Below are positions 45,160-53,874 of a DNA stretch of 64,000 nucleotides, piece by piece. Location: contig NZ_LT906455.1 of the NCBI RefSeq assembly GCF_900187115.1, positions 682,001 to 746,000 on the forward strand, read 5' to 3'. This stretch comes from Aliarcobacter butzleri. GTDB lineage: Bacteria; Campylobacterota; Campylobacteria; Campylobacterales; Arcobacteraceae. Made by a program: the position numbers and the translations under genes. Numbering within the stretch: position 1 is the stretch's first letter; the number at the start of each line of letters is the position of its first letter. The notes beneath the pieces are model-generated. The model ran no database searches. It saw nothing but the letters and a program-made list of their open reading frames with translations, and was not told the origin of the DNA.

Positions 45160-46557
45160 ATGGATTACAGAATAGAAAAAGATACGATGGGTGAAATCAA
45201 AGTACCTAAAGATAGATACTGGCAAGCACAAACGGAAAGAAGTGTTGAAAATTTTCCAATTGGTGATGAAAAAATGCCAAAAGAAGTTATTGAAGGTTTT
45301 GCATATTTGAAAAAAGCTTGTGCAATTGTAAATAACAAATTAAAAAGACTAGATGATGTGAAAACAAAAGTTATTAGTCAAGCTTGTGATGAAATAATTG
45401 AAAGAAAACTTGATGGTGAATTTCCTTTAGTTGTTTGGCAAACAGGTTCAGGAACTCAATCAAATATGAACGTAAATGAAGTTATATCTTCAAGAGCAAC
45501 GGAAATTTTAGGAGAAGATTTTAGAACAAAAAAACTTATTCATCCAAACGATGATGTAAATAAAGGACAAAGTTCAAATGATACTTATCCAACGGCAATG
45601 AGAGTTGCTTTTGTTCTTGATGTACAAAAAAGATTAATTCCTGCAATAAATATTTTAAAAACTACTTTAGAAAAAAAAGAAAAAGAGTTTGAAAATATTG
45701 TAAAAATAGGAAGAACTCATCTTCAAGATGCAACACCTCTTACATTAGGACAAGAAATTTCTGGATATGTTGATATGCTAAATAAAGCTTTAGCACAAGT
45801 TGATGATGCTATGAAATATATTGTTGAACTTGCTATTGGAGGAACTGCTGTTGGAACTGGATTAAATTCACATCCAGATTTTTCACCAATGGTTTGTGAT
45901 ACTTTAAATGATTTAACAAAAACAAAATATGCTTTTAAATCTCATCCAAATAAATTTCATGCTTTAACAGCTCATGATGGAGAAGTATTTTTAAGTGGAG
46001 CACTAAATGCACTTGCTTCAAATCTTATGAAAATAGCAAATGATATTAGATGGCTTTCATCAGGTCCTAGATGCGGAATAGGTGAGCTTAATATTCCAGA
46101 AAATGAACCAGGAAGTTCAATAATGCCAGGAAAAGTAAATCCAACTCAAAGTGAAGCTATGACAATGGTTGCTGTTCAAGTTATGGGAAATCATTCAACT
46201 ATAAGTATAGCTGCATCGCAAGGAAACTTTGAATTAAATGTATTTAAACCTGTAATTGCATTAAATCTTTTACAATCAATAAGACTTTTAAGTGATACAA
46301 TGCTAGCATTTAATGATAATTGTGCAATTGGAATAGAACCAAATATGGCAAATATTAATAAATACTTGAATGATTCGCTTATGCTTGTAACTGCACTTAA
46401 TCCATATATTGGATATGAAAAAGCTGCACTTATAGCAAAAACAGCACATAAAAATGGAACAACACTTAAACAAGAAGCAATAAATCTTGGTATCTTAAGT
46501 GAAGAAGAGTTTAACTCTTATGTAAAACCAGAAAATATGATAAAACCTAGTTTATAA
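45160..46557 (+). CDS. fumC: Class II fumarate hydratase
   Basis: 465 residues. Catalytic His in [10 protein letters not shown] (His187), substrate loop [14 protein letters not shown] and the superfamily signature [13 protein letters not shown] (318-330). It interconverts fumarate and malate in the TCA cycle and needs no iron-sulfur cluster. That is a sensible companion to iron-limitation genes, though regulation by Fur is not shown here. AAAAGGAAAAGT is the ribosome site. Confidence 0.95.
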   Translation: MDYRIEKDTMGEIKVPKDRYWQAQTERSVENFPIGDEKMPKEVIEGFAYLKKACAIVNNKLKRLDDVKTKVISQACDEIIERKLDGEFPLVVWQTGSGTQSNMNVNEVISSRATEILGEDFRTKKLIHPNDDVNKGQSSNDTYPTAMRVAFVLDVQKRLIPAINILKTTLEKKEKEFENIVKIGRTHLQDATPLTLGQEISGYVDMLNKALAQVDDAMKYIVELAIGGTAVGTGLNSHPDFSPMVCDTLNDLTKTKYAFKSHPNKFHALTAHDGEVFLSGALNALASNLMKIANDIRWLSSGPRCGIGELNIPENEPGSSIMPGKVNPTQSEAMTMVAVQVMGNHSTISIAASQGNFELNVFKPVIALNLLQSIRLLSDTMLAFNDNCAIGIEPNMANINKYLNDSLMLVTALNPYIGYEKAALIAKTAHKNGTTLKQEAINLGILSEEEFNSYVKPENMIKPSL

Positions 46558-46578
46558 AAAAGAAGGCACTATTGACTA

Positions 46579-46824
46579 ATGAAAGAGTTTGAAAAATACT
46601 TTATAATTGATGAATTTGAAGATGGTTGGGGAATGGAAAACGTTGAAAGTGAAGAACAACTTTATGATTATTGTACAGAAGTTCTTTTTATACCTGATGA
46701 TAAAATAGAAGAGTTAAATATGAAAGATGATGAGTTAGAAATAATTCTAGCTGATTTAGAAAGTGAAGATATCAATGATGATTGGTATGTAAATCTTTTG
46801 AAAAATGCAAAAGAGAGTTCTTAA
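46579..46824 (+). CDS. Small acidic hypothetical protein
   Basis: 81 residues, very acidic (many Asp and Glu), with no membrane segment. It starts 21 bases after fumC and is followed by a strong terminator, so it shares the fumC transcript. Family not recognised. Confidence 0.7.
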   Translation: MKEFEKYFIIDEFEDGWGMENVESEEQLYDYCTEVLFIPDDKIEELNMKDDELEIILADLESEDINDDWYVNLLKNAKESS

Positions 46825-46830
46825 TTAAAA

Positions 46831-46867
46831 GAGTAAAAAGAGAACGAAAATGTTCTCTTTTTTACTC
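46831..46867. terminator. Bidirectional terminator
   Basis: Stem GAGTAAAAAGAGAAC (46831-46845) pairs with GTTCTCTTTTTTACTC (46852-46867) with one bulged T; the loop is GAAAAT. T runs occur on both strands. It lies between the small acidic gene and the convergent kinase gene, overlapping the kinase stop. Confidence 0.8.
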
Positions 46868-48715
46868 TTTGATTTTTCCTAAAATAGTGAATTTTGCACC
46901 ATTGTCAAATTCATAAATTACTTTTCCCATAAGTTGGAAATTTACTATCATATTTATAAGTCTTAGTCCCAATGTTTCGTTGCTAAGTTTAGAAAAATCT
47001 TTAGATAACCCTTTTCCATTATCTTTTAATATTAGTGATATTTCTTCATTATTTTTCTTTGAAATAGTAATTTCAAGTTTTGGTTCATCTTGATTTTTAA
47101 ATGCATATTTAAAACAGTTTGTTATAAGTTCATTTAAAATAATTCCATAAGGCATAGCTGTTTCAATATTCAGATCAATATTTTCTATTGAAGTTTCAAT
47201 TTTTACTTTTTCATCTTTATCATAAGTTTTTGAAATAGTTTTTATTAAATCTAAAGTATATGATTTAAAAGGAATTTTATTTAGATTTGTTGATTCATAA
47301 AGTTTTCTATGTAAAAGTTCCATTGTATAAATTCGTTCTTGAATATCAACTAGAACTTTTTTTGTTTTTTCATCTTCTATTTCTTCTTCTTGCAGTTCAA
47401 TTAAACTAATTGTTAATGCAAGATTATTTTTCACTCTATGGTGAATTTCTTTTAATAAAATCTCTTTTTCTTCCAATGATTTTGTAATTTCTTTTGTTTT
47501 TTCTTCAACTTTTTCATCTAAAATTTTAATATTATTTTCAAAAATATCAAGCATAGAATCGAAAGACTCTCCAAGTATTCCTATATCATCATCGCCTTTT
47601 ACATTGCTTCGAATATTTTTTTCACCTTTATTTACTTTTATTGCTGTTTTTGTCAAAGTATTTATATTATTTATTATTCGTCTAAAGAAAAAAAGTATTA
47701 AAACAATACTAATGCTAATAGCTAATAATGTTTCAGGCAATAAGAAAAATATTTGTGAATGATTTTTTTCTTCTAATTGTTTTTTATCTACACTATATAA
47801 AAGCAATAATTTCCTTGAACTATTATTTGTACTTAAATCTATTATCCAAGTTAAAACTTCTTCTTTATCTATCTTATGAGAAATTGGTTTATGTGTATCT
47901 TTTTGATTTAAAATTTCTCCTAATGTTAAATTACCTGTTGGAATATTTTCAACATTTGATAACATACTTATTGTATATTTATTTTTTCGTATTTCTTCAT
48001 TTTCTTCAAATAAAATAGAGTTCAAATTATCCAGAGCTTTTGGATTTATCCAAACAATAGCCATTTTTGTACTGCTTAATGTTGGGTCTATTAGTAAATT
48101 TGCTTTAAGATGTTCTTTTAAACTCATTTCAAATCCCATATGATTTAGATTTAAAAATGATTTACTACAACCAACTTCTAGTAAAACTTTTTGTTCTTTT
48201 AGTAAATAGTTATATAAAAAATAATTTTTTTTAGAAAAAGTTTTGTTTTTTTCTTCTACTTTAACAATTTGCCAATCTTTTAAAATCTCAAGATTATTTT
48301 TATCAAAATTATCATCATCTTTTATGTATTTAATATCATTTGATGTTTTGTATGAACAATAATTTGAAATAGCACTTTTTTGCAAAATGTCAGTTATATA
48401 ATCTTTTGAAGAGTATTTGTCTATTTTTAAATCGATATTTTTTATCTCATCTTCAATAATCTTTTTTGTTAAGTCCATCTCAAGTTCAGTTTGCATTCCT
48501 AAAGATTTACCAATTATTTTAATCTGTTCTTTTGTTAAAAGTAGGGTTTTGGTTATATAATCTATTTCATTGTTTAAACTATTATTTTCTATTTTTGTAC
48601 TAGTTAAAGCAATTTTGATAAATATAAAAAATACAATAAATAAAATCAAAGAACAAATAACTCTTGTTGAAAATGAGTAAGAATTAAAATTAAAAAGTTT
48701 AGTTAGTTTTTTCAA
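46862..48715 (-). CDS. Membrane sensor histidine kinase, HisKA_2/HWE-like
   Basis: 617 residues. One membrane helix near residues 17-37, an extracytoplasmic sensor domain of about 290 residues, a second helix (LLAISISIVLILFFF) and a HAMP-like linker. The dimerisation domain is HisKA_2 with the phospho-His in EIHHRVKNNLALTISLIELQ. The ATPase domain shows NELITNCFKYAF and DNGKGLS. The sensor shows no family motif I can name. It overlaps the response regulator by 17 bases. Position beside TonB-dependent receptors suggests sensing of a siderophore or envelope signal. Confidence 0.88.
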   Translation of the reverse strand: MKKLTKLFNFNSYSFSTRVICSLILFIVFFIFIKIALTSTKIENNSLNNEIDYITKTLLLTKEQIKIIGKSLGMQTELEMDLTKKIIEDEIKNIDLKIDKYSSKDYITDILQKSAISNYCSYKTSNDIKYIKDDDNFDKNNLEILKDWQIVKVEEKNKTFSKKNYFLYNYLLKEQKVLLEVGCSKSFLNLNHMGFEMSLKEHLKANLLIDPTLSSTKMAIVWINPKALDNLNSILFEENEEIRKNKYTISMLSNVENIPTGNLTLGEILNQKDTHKPISHKIDKEEVLTWIIDLSTNNSSRKLLLLYSVDKKQLEEKNHSQIFFLLPETLLAISISIVLILFFFRRIINNINTLTKTAIKVNKGEKNIRSNVKGDDDIGILGESFDSMLDIFENNIKILDEKVEEKTKEITKSLEEKEILLKEIHHRVKNNLALTISLIELQEEEIEDEKTKKVLVDIQERIYTMELLHRKLYESTNLNKIPFKSYTLDLIKTISKTYDKDEKVKIETSIENIDLNIETAMPYGIILNELITNCFKYAFKNQDEPKLEITISKKNNEEISLILKDNGKGLSKDFSKLSNETLGLRLINMIVNFQLMGKVIYEFDNGAKFTILGKIKE

Positions 48716-49433
48716 GAGTTTTTATCCTATAACCTTCTTCATAAAAGCTTTCAAATGGGTTGAAGTTTAATTTTGTTTTAACTCTGTATATTAAAGAACG
48801 AAGTTTTGATAAATCATATACATCTTCTCTCCAAATAAAGTTAAAAATAGTATCAAAGCTAACAATTTTACCAGCTTGTGATGTAAGAATCTCAAAAAGT
48901 TTTTTTTCTGTTTTAGTAAGTTTTACAATTTTTTCATCAACATATAATTCTGTGTTTATCAAATCAAACTTTATATTTTGTTCAATTTGAATATATTTAT
49001 TATTTTGAGAATTTATTAAATTTTTATTTTTAAAAAAGAATTGATGTTTATGTAATGCTGTATTTATTGCAACTTTTAGTTCTTCATTTTTACAAGGCTT
49101 TATTAAATATGCGTAAGGTTCAGCTTCCATAGCTTGATTTAAAATCTTATCGTTATAGTATGAAGTTAAAAAAATAATTGGAATATTAAAATTTTTCCAC
49201 ATATAACACGCTACTTCAATTCCTGTTTTTGATGCATTTAAGTTAATATCGATAATTGCAAGATCTGGATGATTGTTATTTGTATGTAAAATTGCATTAT
49301 CAGGTGATGTAGCTATTCCACTAACACCAAAACCTAGTTTTTTGAGTTTTACTTCCATCGCCATGGCTAGTATTGGTTCATCTTCTACGATTAGTATGTC
49401 AAAGTGTTTTTTTGAAAATAAATTATTTGACAA
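48699..49433 (-). CDS. OmpR-like response regulator
   Basis: The frame is open to 49553, but the extra residues are not receiver-like and TTG 49433 has AAGGAA 8 bases upstream, so I choose it: 244 residues. Receiver domain: DILIVEDEP, phospho-acceptor in LAIIDINLN, IIFLTSYYND and AYLIKPC. After a long linker comes a winged-helix Trans_reg_C domain ending RSLIYRVKTKLNFNPFESFY. Pairing of this DNA-binding output with a HisKA_2 kinase is less usual. A Fur-like box lies 20-36 bases upstream. Confidence 0.85.
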   Translation of the reverse strand: MSNNLFSKKHFDILIVEDEPILAMAMEVKLKKLGFGVSGIATSPDNAILHTNNNHPDLAIIDINLNASKTGIEVACYMWKNFNIPIIFLTSYYNDKILNQAMEAEPYAYLIKPCKNEELKVAINTALHKHQFFFKNKNLINSQNNKYIQIEQNIKFDLINTELYVDEKIVKLTKTEKKLFEILTSQAGKIVSFDTIFNFIWREDVYDLSKLRSLIYRVKTKLNFNPFESFYEEGYRIKTLEKTN

Positions 49434-49451
49434 TTTGTGTTTCCTTTTAGA

Positions 49452-49469
49452 TATAATAATTATTATCAC
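49452..49469 (-). promoter_or_regulatory. Fur-box-like sequence upstream of response regulator
   Basis: Read on the - strand, GTGATAATAATTATTATAT matches the repeated GATAAT pattern. It is just upstream of the chosen TTG start and would couple the two-component genes to iron status. Confidence 0.55.
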
Positions 49470-49540
49470 TATTTTATCATTAAATGGTTTAATTCTTTGT
49501 GAATCATTAATCAAGTGTTTATTTTTTGTTAATTTTATAG

Positions 49541-49614
49541 TAATGATTATCAAAATATCATTTTTTTATCATTTTTAAATATTATAATTCTAGGATTCAT
49601 TATTGATTTAATGA
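49541..49614 (+). promoter_or_regulatory. Fur-regulated promoter of first TonB receptor (duplicated element A)
   Basis: TAATGATTATCAAAATATCA (49541-49560) is a good Fur-box candidate, followed by an A/T block and a TATAAT -10 at 49583-49588. The whole 74 bases align with 53731-53804 upstream of the second receptor. Confidence 0.65.
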
Positions 49615-49675
49615 TAAGAGTAAGGACAATTCTCAAAATACTTTACAAAGTTAAAAATATAAAAAAAGGAATAGA

Positions 49676-51823
49676 ATGAAAAACTACATTGTAAGTAAAC
49701 AACATGCAAATAAAAAAATATATTTAACTGCATCAGCTATTACTGCAACAATTTTATTATCAACACCTGCTATTTTAAGTGCAGAAACTGTATTGGATGA
49801 AATTAATGTTAATGAAAAAAAAGATAATTATTCAGAAAGTTATAAAGTTGATAAATCTTCTTCTTCAAAAATTACACAAGATTTAATTGATACTCCTCAA
49901 ACTGTTCAAGTTATTACAAAAAAAGTAATGGATGAACAACAAGCTACAACTTTACAAGAGGCACTTAGAAATACTCCGGGTATTACTTTAAATCTTGGTG
50001 AAAATGGAAATACAAATGCTAAAGATAATATCAATATGAGAGGTTTTGATGTTCAAGGAAGTATTTTTAAAGATGGAATTAGAGATTTATCAAATGCAGT
50101 AAAAGATATGTACAACACTGAAGCAGTTGAAGTTACAAAAGGCGCAGTTGGTTCTGATAATGGAAGAGGTGTTTCTTCTGGATATATTAATCAAGTTTCA
50201 AAAACAGCAAAAAATGTTGATGAAGCTTCTGGAACAGCTGGATATAGTACTGCAAAAAATGCTAGATTAACAGCTGATTTAAATAAAGCATTAAATGAAA
50301 CTACAGGTATTAGATTAAATGTATTGAAACAAAAAGGTGATGTTGCAGGACGTGATGAAGTTGAAATAGATAGAACAGGAATTGCTACTTCTGTTGCTTT
50401 TGGAATAGGAACTGCTACAAGAACAACTATCAATTATGAACATACAGAACAAGATGATGTTCCAGATGGTGGAATCCCAACAGTAGGTTTAAATGGTGGT
50501 GCAAAAAAAGCTGATACTTCTAAATTTTATGGAAGCTCTGATGATTTTGAAGAATCAAAAAGTGATACATTTACTATAAAATTTGAACAAGATATATCAG
50601 ATAATACTATGTTTACAAATACTGCAAGATATGCAAAAACAAGCCAAGAGATGTTATTAACTTCACCTTTTAATTATTCGACAACGAATTCAACTGTTGA
50701 TAGAAGAATGCATGCAAGATGGCAAGAAAATGAGATATTAACAAATCAATTAAATCTTACAACAGAAATACAAACTGGTATATTATTACATAAAATAAGT
50801 ACAGGTATAGAATTAACAAAAGAAAATCAACTTACAAAAAATTATGTTTCTCAAGCAGCACAAGTAACAAGTTTATATAATCCAACAAATATTTCATGGA
50901 ATGATTTATCTTTTAGTGGTCAAAAAAGTGATGGAGAAACTACAACTGTTGGTGCATACTTATTTGATTCAATAAATATTGGTGAGAAATTTATCTTAAC
51001 AGGAGGAGGAAGATTTGATAGATATGATACAACAAATGATATAGTTTCAAATACATTAGTTCCTTCAACTTTAGAAGATGATGGACACTTAAATAGTTAC
51101 AAAGCAGGTTTAGTTTACAAACCACTTGATAATGGAAGTGTTTATATTTCAAGAGCTACAACACAATTGCCTCCAGGTGGAGCTAACTTTACTTTAAGTG
51201 CAACAACTACAAATGCAAATAATCCAGATATGGAACCACAAAAATCTGTAACAGACGAAATTGGTACAAAATGGGATTTATTAGATAATAGACTATCTAT
51301 AACAACAGCGATTTATAAAACAGTGGTTGAAAATGAAACAATGACTGAATCAGATGGAACTACTTCTCAAAATGGAGAGAAAGAGGTTAAAGGTATAGAA
51401 TTTGGAATAGTTGGAGATATTACTGATAAATGGAGTATGAGTGCAGGATTTGCAAAAATGGATACAGAGTATACAAATTCTACTTCAACAAGTGAAGGTT
51501 TAAGTTTAAGATTTGCTCCAGAGCACACAGCAACTTTATGGACAACATATAAATTTACACCAGCATTTAATCTTGGAGCTGGTGCAAGATATGTAGGAAG
51601 TCAAGATGTTAAAACAAATACAACATCAACTACTCCTAAAATTGATTCTTATGTTGTTTATGATGTTATGGCTTCGTACAAATATAATAAAAATATTACT
51701 TATCAATTAAATGTGTATAATTTAACTGATGAAGAGTATGTTGCAAATATGAATAATTCAGGAAGAAGATATACACCAGGTGCTTCAAGAAGTGGATTAT
51801 TCTCTTTAAATTATAAATTTTAA
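49676..51823 (+). CDS. TonB-dependent siderophore receptor, Fiu/PiuA-like
   Basis: 715 residues. Long signal sequence (about 36 residues, ending LSAETV), a TonB-box-like LDEINVNEK, a plug domain with DTPQTVQVITKKVMDEQQ and LQEALRNTPGITLNLGENGN, and a 22-strand barrel ending GLFSLNYKF with terminal Phe. The next gene is piuC-like, as in E. coli fiu-ybiX and Pseudomonas piuA-piuC, so a catecholate or related ferric-siderophore substrate is likely. A terminator hairpin follows within one base. Confidence 0.9.
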   Translation: MKNYIVSKQHANKKIYLTASAITATILLSTPAILSAETVLDEINVNEKKDNYSESYKVDKSSSSKITQDLIDTPQTVQVITKKVMDEQQATTLQEALRNTPGITLNLGENGNTNAKDNINMRGFDVQGSIFKDGIRDLSNAVKDMYNTEAVEVTKGAVGSDNGRGVSSGYINQVSKTAKNVDEASGTAGYSTAKNARLTADLNKALNETTGIRLNVLKQKGDVAGRDEVEIDRTGIATSVAFGIGTATRTTINYEHTEQDDVPDGGIPTVGLNGGAKKADTSKFYGSSDDFEESKSDTFTIKFEQDISDNTMFTNTARYAKTSQEMLLTSPFNYSTTNSTVDRRMHARWQENEILTNQLNLTTEIQTGILLHKISTGIELTKENQLTKNYVSQAAQVTSLYNPTNISWNDLSFSGQKSDGETTTVGAYLFDSINIGEKFILTGGGRFDRYDTTNDIVSNTLVPSTLEDDGHLNSYKAGLVYKPLDNGSVYISRATTQLPPGGANFTLSATTTNANNPDMEPQKSVTDEIGTKWDLLDNRLSITTAIYKTVVENETMTESDGTTSQNGEKEVKGIEFGIVGDITDKWSMSAGFAKMDTEYTNSTSTSEGLSLRFAPEHTATLWTTYKFTPAFNLGAGARYVGSQDVKTNTTSTTPKIDSYVVYDVMASYKYNKNITYQLNVYNLTDEEYVANMNNSGRRYTPGASRSGLFSLNYKF

Positions 51824-51850
51824 AAATTCAATCCTAATAGGATTGAATTT
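51824..51850 (+). terminator. Hairpin after first TonB receptor
   Basis: AAATTCAATCC (51824-51834) pairs with GGATTGAATTT (51840-51850), loop TAATA. It may attenuate rather than end the transcript, since piuC follows 83 bases after the receptor in the same direction. Confidence 0.65.
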
Positions 51851-51906
51851 ATTATTTTGTAGATAAAATAAAAAGTTTTTATTTACAAAGTAATCAAAGG
51901 GGAAAC

Positions 51907-52587
51907 ATGATACTACATATACCAGAAGTTCTTAGTAAAGAACAATTAACTGAATGCAGAAATTTACTAAATAAAGCAAATTGGATAGATGGGAAAATAA
52001 CTGCTGGCAATCAAGCGATAAATGCAAAAAATAATTTTCAATTAGCTGAAAGTGACCCTTTAACAAATTATTTAAGAGATATTATAAAAACTGCATTAAA
52101 TTCTAATCCTTTATTTATAAGTGCTGCTTTACCAAAACATATAATTTCACCATTTTTTAATAAATATGAAAATGGTGGAAATTATGGTAATCATGTTGAT
52201 AATTCAATATTATTTGATATGAATGAAAAAAAGGCTTTTAGAACAGATATTTCATGTTCTCTTTTTTTTACTGACCCCGAAGAGTATGAGGGTGGAGAAA
52301 TGGTAATTGAAGACACTTTTGGAACTCATGAAGTAAAACTTCCTGCAGGTGATTTGATACTTTATCCTTCAACTTCTTTGCATAGAGTTGAACCTGTAAC
52401 AAAAGGTGTAAGAATGGTTAGTTTTATGTGGATACAAAGTATGATTAGAAGTGCTTGGAAAAGAAGTATTTTATTTGAATTAGACAATACTATTCAAAGT
52501 TTGAGAGTAAATTATGGAGAAATAGAAGAAACTTTAAATTTGTCTATTCATTATCATAAATTAATTCAAGAGTGGTCTGAACTTTGA
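51907..52587 (+). CDS. piuC: PiuC/YbiX-type Fe(II)/2-oxoglutarate-dependent hydroxylase
   Basis: 226 residues, standard for PKHD-type hydroxylases. Iron ligands in HVDN (His96, Asp98) and His159 in YPSTSLHRVEPV; 2-oxoglutarate-binding Arg169 in TKGVRMVSFMW. The substrate of PiuC proteins is unknown; they are often next to siderophore receptors and induced by iron starvation. Ribosome site AAAGGGGAAAC. Its stop overlaps the TTG start of the next gene. Confidence 0.9.
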   Translation: MILHIPEVLSKEQLTECRNLLNKANWIDGKITAGNQAINAKNNFQLAESDPLTNYLRDIIKTALNSNPLFISAALPKHIISPFFNKYENGGNYGNHVDNSILFDMNEKKAFRTDISCSLFFTDPEEYEGGEMVIEDTFGTHEVKLPAGDLILYPSTSLHRVEPVTKGVRMVSFMWIQSMIRSAWKRSILFELDNTIQSLRVNYGEIEETLNLSIHYHKLIQEWSEL

Positions 52588-53660
52588 AACAAAAATTAGA
52601 TTATATACCAAATGATTTGGTAAGTTTATATGACTATGAAAGATATGCAAAAGAGAGAATGAGTTTAAATTCATTGGCTTATGTTTGTAGTGGAGCTGGT
52701 GATGAGCTTACTTATAAAAGTAATGAGAAATCATTTCAAAAGATTTTTTTAGAAACAAAAACATTGGAAGATTTAAGCCATGCAAATACAAATATACAAT
52801 TATTTGGAAAAAACTATGAAACTCCTATTTTTATAGCTCCTGTTGCATACCAAAAATTAGTTGATATTGATGGTGAAATAGCAACGGCACAAGCTGCAAA
52901 TGCTATGAATAGTTGTATGATTGTGAGTTCATTTTCTAGTTCAACTTTTGATGATATTACAAAATATACAAATTCTCCTTTATGGTTTCAGTTATATATT
53001 CAACCTGATATGAATGTAAATTTAGAACTTATAAAAAAAGTAGAACAGCTTGGTTATGAGGCTTTAGTTATAACTATAGATGCACCAATAAGTGGTATTA
53101 GAAATGTTGAACAAAGAATGGGATTTTTTTTACCTGATGGAATAAGTGCTATTAATATAAAAAATCCATTCCAAACAACTGATAATTTTGAAAATATATT
53201 TGATATTGTCGAATATCTTCCAACTTGGAAGGATATAGAATATTTGAAAAAGAATACAAAATTGCCAGTTATTTTAAAAGGAATAACTTCTGTAAGTTAT
53301 GCAAAAAAAGCTTTAGATTTAGGAATTGATGGTATTGTTGTGTCAAATCATGGAGGAAGAACTTTGGATACTCTTCCTGCTTCAATAGAACTTTTACCTA
53401 AAATTGCAAAAGTTATAAATAAAAAAATACCTATTTTATTTGATGGTGGTATAAGAAGAGGAACAGATGTTTTAAAAGCAATAGCACTTGGTGCAAATGC
53501 TGTATTAATTGGTAGACCTATTATCTATGGTTTGGCTACTGCTGGTGCTTTAGGTGTTGCTCATACTTTAAAAATTTTAAAAGAAGAGTTAGAAGTTTCT
53601 ATGATATTTACAGGATGTAAAGATATACAAAGTATAGATGAAACAATATTGGTACAATAA
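52584..53660 (+). CDS. FMN-dependent alpha-hydroxyacid oxidase/dehydrogenase
   Basis: 358 residues. The family's active site is complete: Lys232 in LPVILKGI, the base His256 and Arg259 in VVSNHGGRTLDTLPA, and FMN-binding FDGGIRRGTDVLKAIALGA and LIGRPIIYGLA. Glycolate oxidase, lactate oxidase and mandelate dehydrogenase belong here. It is soluble, with no large membrane insertion in the middle. Translation is coupled to piuC (TTGA overlap), which ties it to siderophore or 2-oxoacid metabolism; the substrate is unknown. Confidence 0.88.
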   Translation: MKQKLDYIPNDLVSLYDYERYAKERMSLNSLAYVCSGAGDELTYKSNEKSFQKIFLETKTLEDLSHANTNIQLFGKNYETPIFIAPVAYQKLVDIDGEIATAQAANAMNSCMIVSSFSSSTFDDITKYTNSPLWFQLYIQPDMNVNLELIKKVEQLGYEALVITIDAPISGIRNVEQRMGFFLPDGISAINIKNPFQTTDNFENIFDIVEYLPTWKDIEYLKKNTKLPVILKGITSVSYAKKALDLGIDGIVVSNHGGRTLDTLPASIELLPKIAKVINKKIPILFDGGIRRGTDVLKAIALGANAVLIGRPIIYGLATAGALGVAHTLKILKEELEVSMIFTGCKDIQSIDETILVQ

Positions 53661-53730
53661 ATATAGTATAAAAAACTAAATCTTCATCATTTTTTATTTC
53701 GATTTATTAAATTATTATTTGACAATTTTT

Positions 53731-53804
53731 AATACTAATTATCAAAATGTCATTTTATTGTCATTTTTTAATATTATAATTTTAACATTCATTATTAAAA
53801 TGAT
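53731..53804 (+). promoter_or_regulatory. Fur-regulated promoter of second TonB receptor (duplicated element B)
   Basis: Contains TACTAATTATCAAAATGTCA (Fur-like) and TATAAT at 53775-53780, within a block that aligns nearly base for base with 49541-49614. The rest of the 214-base gap after the oxidase gene shows nothing else clear. Confidence 0.65.
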
Positions 53805-53874
53805 ATATAGTTGATGATATAAAAAATTTAAATATATCAAACTAATAGATCAAATTTTAAAAGAGGGATATATT

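Noticed and set aside
46132-46824. Small antisense frames across fumC, trpB, pepA and other genes
   Set aside because: They lie within strong coding sequence of the other strand, have no family-like content and lack ribosome sites.
49434-49553. Longer N-terminus for the response regulator
   Set aside because: The extra 40 codons are not receiver-like and cover Fur-like and promoter sequence; TTG 49433 has a good ribosome site.
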